NCBI GenBank assembly: GCA_015847255.1
Contig: JADLZK010002592.1
Coordinates: forward strand, 59,767-123,766
DNA length: 64,000 nucleotides
Direction of reading: 5' to 3'
From: Hyparrhenia diplandra
Taxonomy: Eukaryota > Streptophyta > Magnoliopsida > Poales > Poaceae
Shown piece by piece: positions 59,014 to 64,000 of the stretch. How positions within the stretch are numbered: position 1 is the stretch's first letter; each line of letters begins with the position of its first letter. The notes below the pieces were generated by a model. It was not told the DNA's origin and did not search any database. It saw only the letters and a list, made by a program, of their open reading frames with translations. Position numbers and translations under genes: made by a program.

Positions 59014-59095
59014 TTCTTCTTCTTCTTCCACCACCACCTCTTCTTCCTCCACCTCTTCCTCTTCCTCCTCCAGCTCTTCTTCTCCCTCCACCTCG
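58862..59095. repeat. Imperfect CTT/CTC microsatellite (poly-Glu on minus)
   Basis: More than 200 bases of cttcctcctcttcttcttcc-type triplets. Read in the FRL frame on the minus strand they encode runs of Glu broken by Val-Val and single Val. Leu-, Phe- or Ser-rich open frames on the plus strand here are artefacts of the repeat. Confidence 0.9.
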
Positions 59096-59357
59096 ACAGC
59101 CCCTTCCTTATTCTTACTAGTGCGGACTGGGCGCGCGGCCTCAAGCGCCCGGAGCTGGCGGAGACGACGCGAGATGGAGGATTCGACGGAGGAGACGTGC
59201 GCGTCGAGATGCTCCCACGTGAGAGGGGGAGCGGGTAGAGCGAGCAGGCGGCGAGGCTGTCGAAGGCCTCGCGCAGGGCGTCCTTCTTGACAGAGAGCTC
59301 GGCGACGGCCGCCTCAAAGGTCCTCCGTCGGTATCATCGGCGGCGCCGCCGTCCCCA

Positions 59358-60529
59358 TGTCTGGGTCGGAACCGGCGGCGAGGGGAGTGAGCAAATTGCG
59401 CGGCAGCGCCCGCCGGTGTTGGATCTACTTGTTGATTGCTTTTTTTTTTTAGACACTTGCTGCTGGTTGGTGGTTGCTTCAACCACCCGTTTCCCACGAT
59501 TTTTTAAAAAAATGTTTCAACACGATTTTGATCTTTGTCTAATTTTCTCTATTTTTTAAGTAATCTGTAGTTCTAAATATCTGATTCAATGAAACTTTGT
59601 TGCTTATGTGTCATGGTCTCAGGATTGATCCATCTGTTAATGACTATGTTGGCAGATCACTCTTAATTTTCTACATTCGACCATCATCAGGGACAATTTA
59701 ACTAGAGCCGAACAAAAATCAAAAGGCCACTCAGCCTTACAGGTAATTCGATCCTCAGTCACTTGGTCACTCAGCTAATTATACTTTAACTATAAAAAAA
59801 GGTGAATGCCACCGGTGCATGGATGGATTGAACAACCAGCTTTTTTCTAGCAAGCCAAACAGATGCTGCCTCCCTGCTTTTTGGACAAAAATGAAAAGTA
59901 CTGTAGCCTTTTCTCTTGTATTGTTCCCAAGCGAACAGCTCTTCCCAAGCGAACAGCTCTGTACCCACCCGCAAATTTACGCTGCCTCATTTGTCACTCC
60001 TGGTCTAACTCTGATTTGGACACGGACTGCACATGTTAGGCAGTACGCCACCCAAAGGAGGCACAAAAGCATGTTTATAGTTATGATAGGTACATGATTA
60101 TAATTATGTCTAATGTCTAAGTAATGGCAAGCAACATGGAAAATTGGCAATTATAATCATCAGCGCTAATCAAAAATGAAGCATGCAAAAGGAACGAATT
60201 ATAAACAAAATCAGAGCATCTACTCAGACAACGTGCTCACGAGCGTCACAACAGGCACAAGTTTGCCATGCATGTGGACCAGACTGTGCGATCTGACAGC
60301 GCCCCATTAGAAATGAAAACCCTGCAGCTCAACAACGTCACCGCCAAACACATTTCACTTTCTACCCTAACGTGATACATCTCAACCATGTCACCATTTG
60401 CTTTATTATAGCTATATAAACATACGCCAGTTCGTGAACGAGAAAATGTGCATTTATCCTATGCAGCTTGCTGCTTGCAAAAAAGACAGACTTAGTTCAT
60501 CCACTACGTGTTTTAGAAAGAAAAAAGGT
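59358..60529. other. Spacer between FRL and COQ9
   Basis: Upstream region of the FRL-like gene and 3' flank of COQ9. A small perfect tandem repeat cccaagcgaacagctct occurs twice at about 59927-59962. No gene. Confidence 0.5.
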
Positions 60530-62054
60530 TCATCCACCACGGTTCTGGAAGACCCTGTTGAGAACACCCTGTACAGTGCCGCCCATGCCTGCTCCCACGG
60601 CTTCCGCCAGGTATGCGGCCTGAGGAAAAATGGTTTCAGTTCAACAGGTTAATAGCGCACTTGGTACCAAGCCTGAGGACACGAAACAGGGTGAAACACC
60701 TCATGAATGTTATGATGCAATTTGAGCTCAAATATGCTACCTCTTGGAATGTTTTCTGAAGATCAAGAGCATCCTTTATTCTGCGGTTCACAAACGTCCA
60801 AGTATCGCGGAACTCTGCCAGGTGCCAAGAAGTGGGAACGATAACATATAAAACATACAGTCATATAAAACAGTACATCTTGACAGACCAGAATCTCATA
60901 ACACTTGAATCATAAGATTCTTTTAGTAGAATGCGGTCAAACAAACAGCAAACAAGACAAGAAACCATATCATTAATTGCAGCTTGTGCCTTTTCAAGAC
61001 TGAACTAGCAAATGATTTATATTTCAGTTTAGGACTGTTCCATGCTTTACTTGTATGTAATTACTAACAAAAACAAGAAAGACACAACAAAAAATGAGGC
61101 GGCAAAAGCAACAAAAAAAAAACAGCAAATGTCGGCAGCCCCTGTGCCCCACCTCCCCATATAAGCACATGATCCGCTTTGGTCATTTCCAAACAATTCT
61201 GATGAAAGCAAAAGGTTAACGGATTTAAGATATACTGTATGTCTTAAGCAGCCAATACCAAAAAGGAAAAATACTCCTTCCATTTCAAATTTTAAGTTGT
61301 TCTGCCTTTACTAGATACTTACATAGCTTTTACTATGTAGACATAGTGTATATCGCGGTGCATAGCAGGTATGTATGTAGTATGTACCTAGAATAGCCAA
61401 AACGTCTTACAATTTGGAATGGAGGGAGATTTATTTAGCTTAGGTTTCAACCAAAATTATGGTAAAATACCCATCTGCGTTATGAACCACTTTCAGTTCA
61501 ACTAGTTTACCAGAAACACTTCCATTTCAATCCTTGCTGCCAAGTTATTGCAGAGGTAATAAAATTACTGAAGTCAATTTTAAAATGAAACAAGAATTGG
61601 AAAACCAACATAAAGCTATTGAGAAGTACAAACCTGGAGAATTGTCTGTCAACATACACACCTCTGAGGTTGAGTAGATACCACCAAGCACTGTACGTTT
61701 CACATACCAATCAATATCTGATCCAGAATCTCCAGCAGCATGCCATATCTCATCGACCAGGACAGCTCGCTGCTTCAAGCTTGTTGAGACGTTTGCTGGT
61801 TGAGACTGGCAAACAGGATATAGCTGCTATTAGAACCATGCAACTGAACTAAATTCTAAGTTACAAACAAAGAAGACAATGCACACCTGGATACTCAGTG
61901 CTTGAGGCCACTTAGATATATAAGGTGCCTGCATTTCCAGCCTCATCCGAACAAGTTTTGAGAGTCTCTCACTCAGTATCAAGTTCTTCAACTGCTCCCC
62001 TTCTCCAGCATCAATTCGATCCATCAGTTGTTGGAGGCAGTCATCCATGAAAAA
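60530..62054 (-). CDS. COQ9: COQ9, ubiquinone biosynthesis protein (last four exons; 5' end outside the window)
   Basis: Exons on the minus strand: 62054-61887, 61805-61634, 60814-60741 and 60619-60530, all with GT-AG borders and consistent phases. They encode FFMDDCLQQLMDRIDAGEGE, LSKLVRMRLEMQAPYISKWP, then KQRAVLVDEIWHAAGDSGSD and IDWYVKRTVLGGIYSTSEVC, then FRDTWTFVNRRIKDALDLQK and AAYLAEAVGAGMGGTVQGVL, ending NRGG. This is the C-terminal COQ9 domain, about 168 residues. COQ9 is a mitochondrial, TetR-fold lipid-binding protein that presents ubiquinone precursors to COQ7. The exon with the mitochondrial targeting peptide is not found in the 2 kb to the right edge, so it must lie beyond. No frame breaks. 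Confidence 0.93.
61274..61428. mobile_element. Stowaway-type MITE in a COQ9 intron
   Basis: The ends ctccttccatttcaaattt and acaatttggaatggaggg are inverted. The left flank is TA (61272-61273); the right flank is less clear. About 155 bp, between COQ9 exons. Confidence 0.7.
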
Positions 62055-62480
62055 CTACACAAATATACAAGACTATAATCAATATGAGCACATTTAAACA
62101 AAGAAAGGATGTTTCTAATAAATTTTTCCCCAAGGACAGCAGTGACATGATTTATACGCTCAATGGTGTAAAAAAAAAGTTTGAACTGGCTCTGCAATGT
62201 TATTGATTCTTGTGAGCACACTGTAGCTGACATGGAATGATTGAAGCTAACACAGGTGGTACTGGTAGTAACAGCTTGGCACTCCAGTGACATATGTATG
62301 TGCAATATGATGATTGTTACATCAAAGAGGACCTTGACAAATGGAAGCAGAGATAGTTGTCTAGGAAGAACTACAGAGATATCATAGGCCATAATTGTCC
62401 TGTGGCTCTTGCTTGCTAGGGAGGGGCATGGGCACAGGGTGCTCAAACTGACTAATTTTTCTCAGGAAAAAACTCCCCCC

Positions 62481-62513
<33 letters not shown>

Positions 62514-63876
62514 TTTCCCTATTTTCTAGTTTCCATCAAGTGCATCAAAGGAAGGGAACAAGGGCACAACTGGCAACACCATCTTTTATCCAGTTACTTT
62601 GTCAAGTTTCATCACATAATCCATTAGTAAAACAGTATATCTGAGCAATCTTTGAACTTTTTTTTCATGTGTCAACCACTTACTGAACAGGCTAATAGCT
62701 AGCCTGTACTTTTAATTTTCTGTTGATGACTGCATGTATGCAAATAAAATGTCTTGAACTAGTTGAAGTGCACTATTTCATATGTAAATGGTTCTAGAAG
62801 TAACATTGTAGATAACAGACTAACAGTGGAACATGAAGAAGTCATGCCTACTAACAGCATATGCATATGTGCATGCAGAGTCATGCACCTCAAAGTGATC
62901 ACTGAGTACTGAATAATAGGGTTCAGTGATCATGAGCTACCATGTAGAAGTAATTTCCTGAATATTTGCAACGACAAAAAAAACTTCGAGACCATAAAGT
63001 TTTGAAAAGATCCAGTCAGTTTGCCAAAAGAAAAACAACCACAATAACACATTATAAAAAGAATAAAGCAAGAAAGTCATGTTGGCTGCTCAGTTTTCAT
63101 TAGTCTTTCATGGTTCCAACTTCCAAGCAAACAAATATCTAACCTCACCTCACAATCTAAGGAAATGAACATCAAGAGAGACATGAAATAGAGAAGTCAT
63201 ATGGCATAATTCCATAGGATTAATTTACATATAAATGCAGGAAAAAAACATTAGACACTCAGACCTAAGTAACTACTGGTATAAACAATTGGGATTGATG
63301 CAGGTATACTACCCAAAATCCATATATAGCATTTGCACCATCTTTAGCAAATGGAAGACATGAATTATTAGGCAATGCAGTTAAAAGAAAATAAGTTGCC
63401 CATGTGGATAAAGAAAATAAGCTATGCTGAGATCCATCACATATATTCCTTTTGTGGTGACAGGATATCTATCTAGCTAAATAGTTGCCCATGTGGATGA
63501 AGATCTTCAAATTAATGTTGCAGGTCAAGTAAACGTTGGGTGCCTGGGGAAAACAGGGCTAGATCTTTGTGGAACAGAAAAGTTTGAATGTTAACAACAA
63601 AAATACCACATAACTGTGCAACGGATCCATGTTTTTAATAGATGGACGAAATCTAGCATTGCAAACACTTCTAACAAAAAAAATGGCATTCACAACTTAT
63701 GCTTTCATTATAATAACAAACAAATAGAATCCACCATCTGGCCAAACTTAGATAAACACAGGGAATAACGACCATACTAAGTTGGCTAAATGCAATACAA
63801 GCCATGTCAGATAAGCATTACTGCATTAGTAACGACTTATGAGTATCTGTCGCTGATTCCAAAGAGGGCTGCAGAG
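62055..63876. other. COQ9 upstream intron, no exon seen
   Basis: AT-rich non-coding DNA, inferred to be intron because the first visible COQ9 exon starts with an acceptor (tgtgtag/TTTTTC). It contains an (AC)n microsatellite. I found no sequence like the missing COQ9 N-terminal exons. Confidence 0.6.
62482..62511. repeat. (AC)n microsatellite
   Basis: About 15 perfect AC repeats following a C run. Likely to be polymorphic. Confidence 0.95.
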
Positions 63877-64000
63877 TTTTTTTTTTTTTTTTTTTTTTTT
63901 TGAACTAAAGCACTCCCTCTGTTCCAAAATGGATGTTGTCTAGACATAACACGATCTTAAATGCTCACCATTAACAATTGTTCTTTATTTATGCTATGAA
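63877..64000. mobile_element. T run and start of a Stowaway-type MITE cut by the window edge
   Basis: A 25-base T run (63877-63901) is followed by cactccctctgttccaaaat, the typical Stowaway 5' end. Its other end is outside the window. Confidence 0.55.

Larger units (their letters stand above)
55240..59357 (-). pseudogene. FRIGIDA-like (FRL) gene with frame breaks and a long Glu tract
   Basis: FRL blocks occur in order on the minus strand. The N-terminus from ATG 59357 reads MGTAAPPMIPTEDL, then AELSVKKDALREAFDSLAAC, then after a CT-run shift WEHLDAHVSSVESSISRRLR and QLRALEAARPV. A tract of about 75 mostly Glu residues follows (58.86-59.1 kb). The FRL core follows at 58.36-58.08 kb in three frames: TEEVKLVAKDWKEMIG, FSQFLISYNIVSEFN, NNSIKLCEGLGFADKATS. 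After about 2.3 kb of non-coding DNA comes LEDKYPFSLLKVYIVKAKQT (near 55.75 kb), and last a Gln-rich then Pro/Tyr-rich end (PYAAMPGVHDYPAQPGWPVA, near 55.33 kb), as in FRL C-termini. FRL proteins work with FRIGIDA in flowering-time control, binding chromatin regulators. At least four breaks exclude one continuous product as read. Exon borders are approximate. Confidence 0.72.

Noticed and set aside
58738..59290. Leu/Phe-rich and Ser-rich open frames on the plus strand
   Set aside because: They are readings of the CTT/CTC repeat opposite the Glu tract of the FRIGIDA-like gene. Low complexity, no conserved ends.

Overview
This window is nuclear DNA from a flowering plant, almost certainly a grass (Poaceae). 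The evidence is spliced genes with GT-AG introns, GC-rich 5' coding exons in AT-rich spacers, many short Stowaway- and Tourist-type MITEs, LINE and SINE insertions with target-site duplications, and proteins of grass type (LAZY/DRO1-like, SPX, SAUR, nucleoredoxin, FRIGIDA-like). From memory, rice chromosome 3 carries two nucleoredoxin genes next to SPX5, and the same trio is seen here; that microsynteny is recalled, not searched.

Left part (1-10 kb): a complete LAZY/DRO1-like gravitropism gene (+, 1428-2578, four exons, a first coding exon of only six bases). Then a divergent pair shares a 361-bp promoter: an acidic coiled-coil protein of unknown function (-, 5765-7955, one frame break) and a type II 40S ribosomal protein S15a gene (+, 8317-9697, three exons). 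The shared promoter carries GGCCCA/TGGGCC elements and a near-perfect inverted repeat.

Middle left (10-28 kb): an eEF1B (EF-1 beta) 3' fragment is interrupted by a 1.86-kb LINE-like element with a 17-bp target duplication. Other LINE-like pieces and tandem duplications follow. An intact single-exon SPX gene (+, 18982-19710) has a candidate PHR1-binding site upstream. An intact three-exon nucleoredoxin gene (-, 23769-27582) has a 2-kb first intron that hosts a mini-CACTA element, a Tourist-like MITE and a 258-bp tandem duplication.

Middle right (28-42.8 kb): a second nucleoredoxin copy (-, 29076-32513) keeps its splice sites but has many small indels. A candidate Pack-MULE (35.1-36.7 kb) carries a decayed cation/H+ antiporter (CHX) fragment and lies between two copies of a duplicated segment. 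A SINE with a perfect 13-bp target duplication follows, then a nucleostemin-like GTPase (NSN1) gene cut off after its third exon and joined to a SAUR fragment.

Right part (42.8-64 kb): a SAUR array of four divergent gene pairs plus one 5' fragment. Three of the nine copies have open frames and two look fully intact. Next come a broken FRIGIDA-like gene with a long glutamate tract (-, about 55.24-59.36 kb) and the last four exons of the ubiquinone-biosynthesis gene COQ9 (-, 60530-62054), whose 5' end lies beyond the window.

Between about 29 and 59 kb, gene after gene is broken by 1-2 base indels while splice sites and active-site codons survive. This may be real decay of duplicated genes or an unpolished assembly of repeated sequence. 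I could not tell which from sequence alone.
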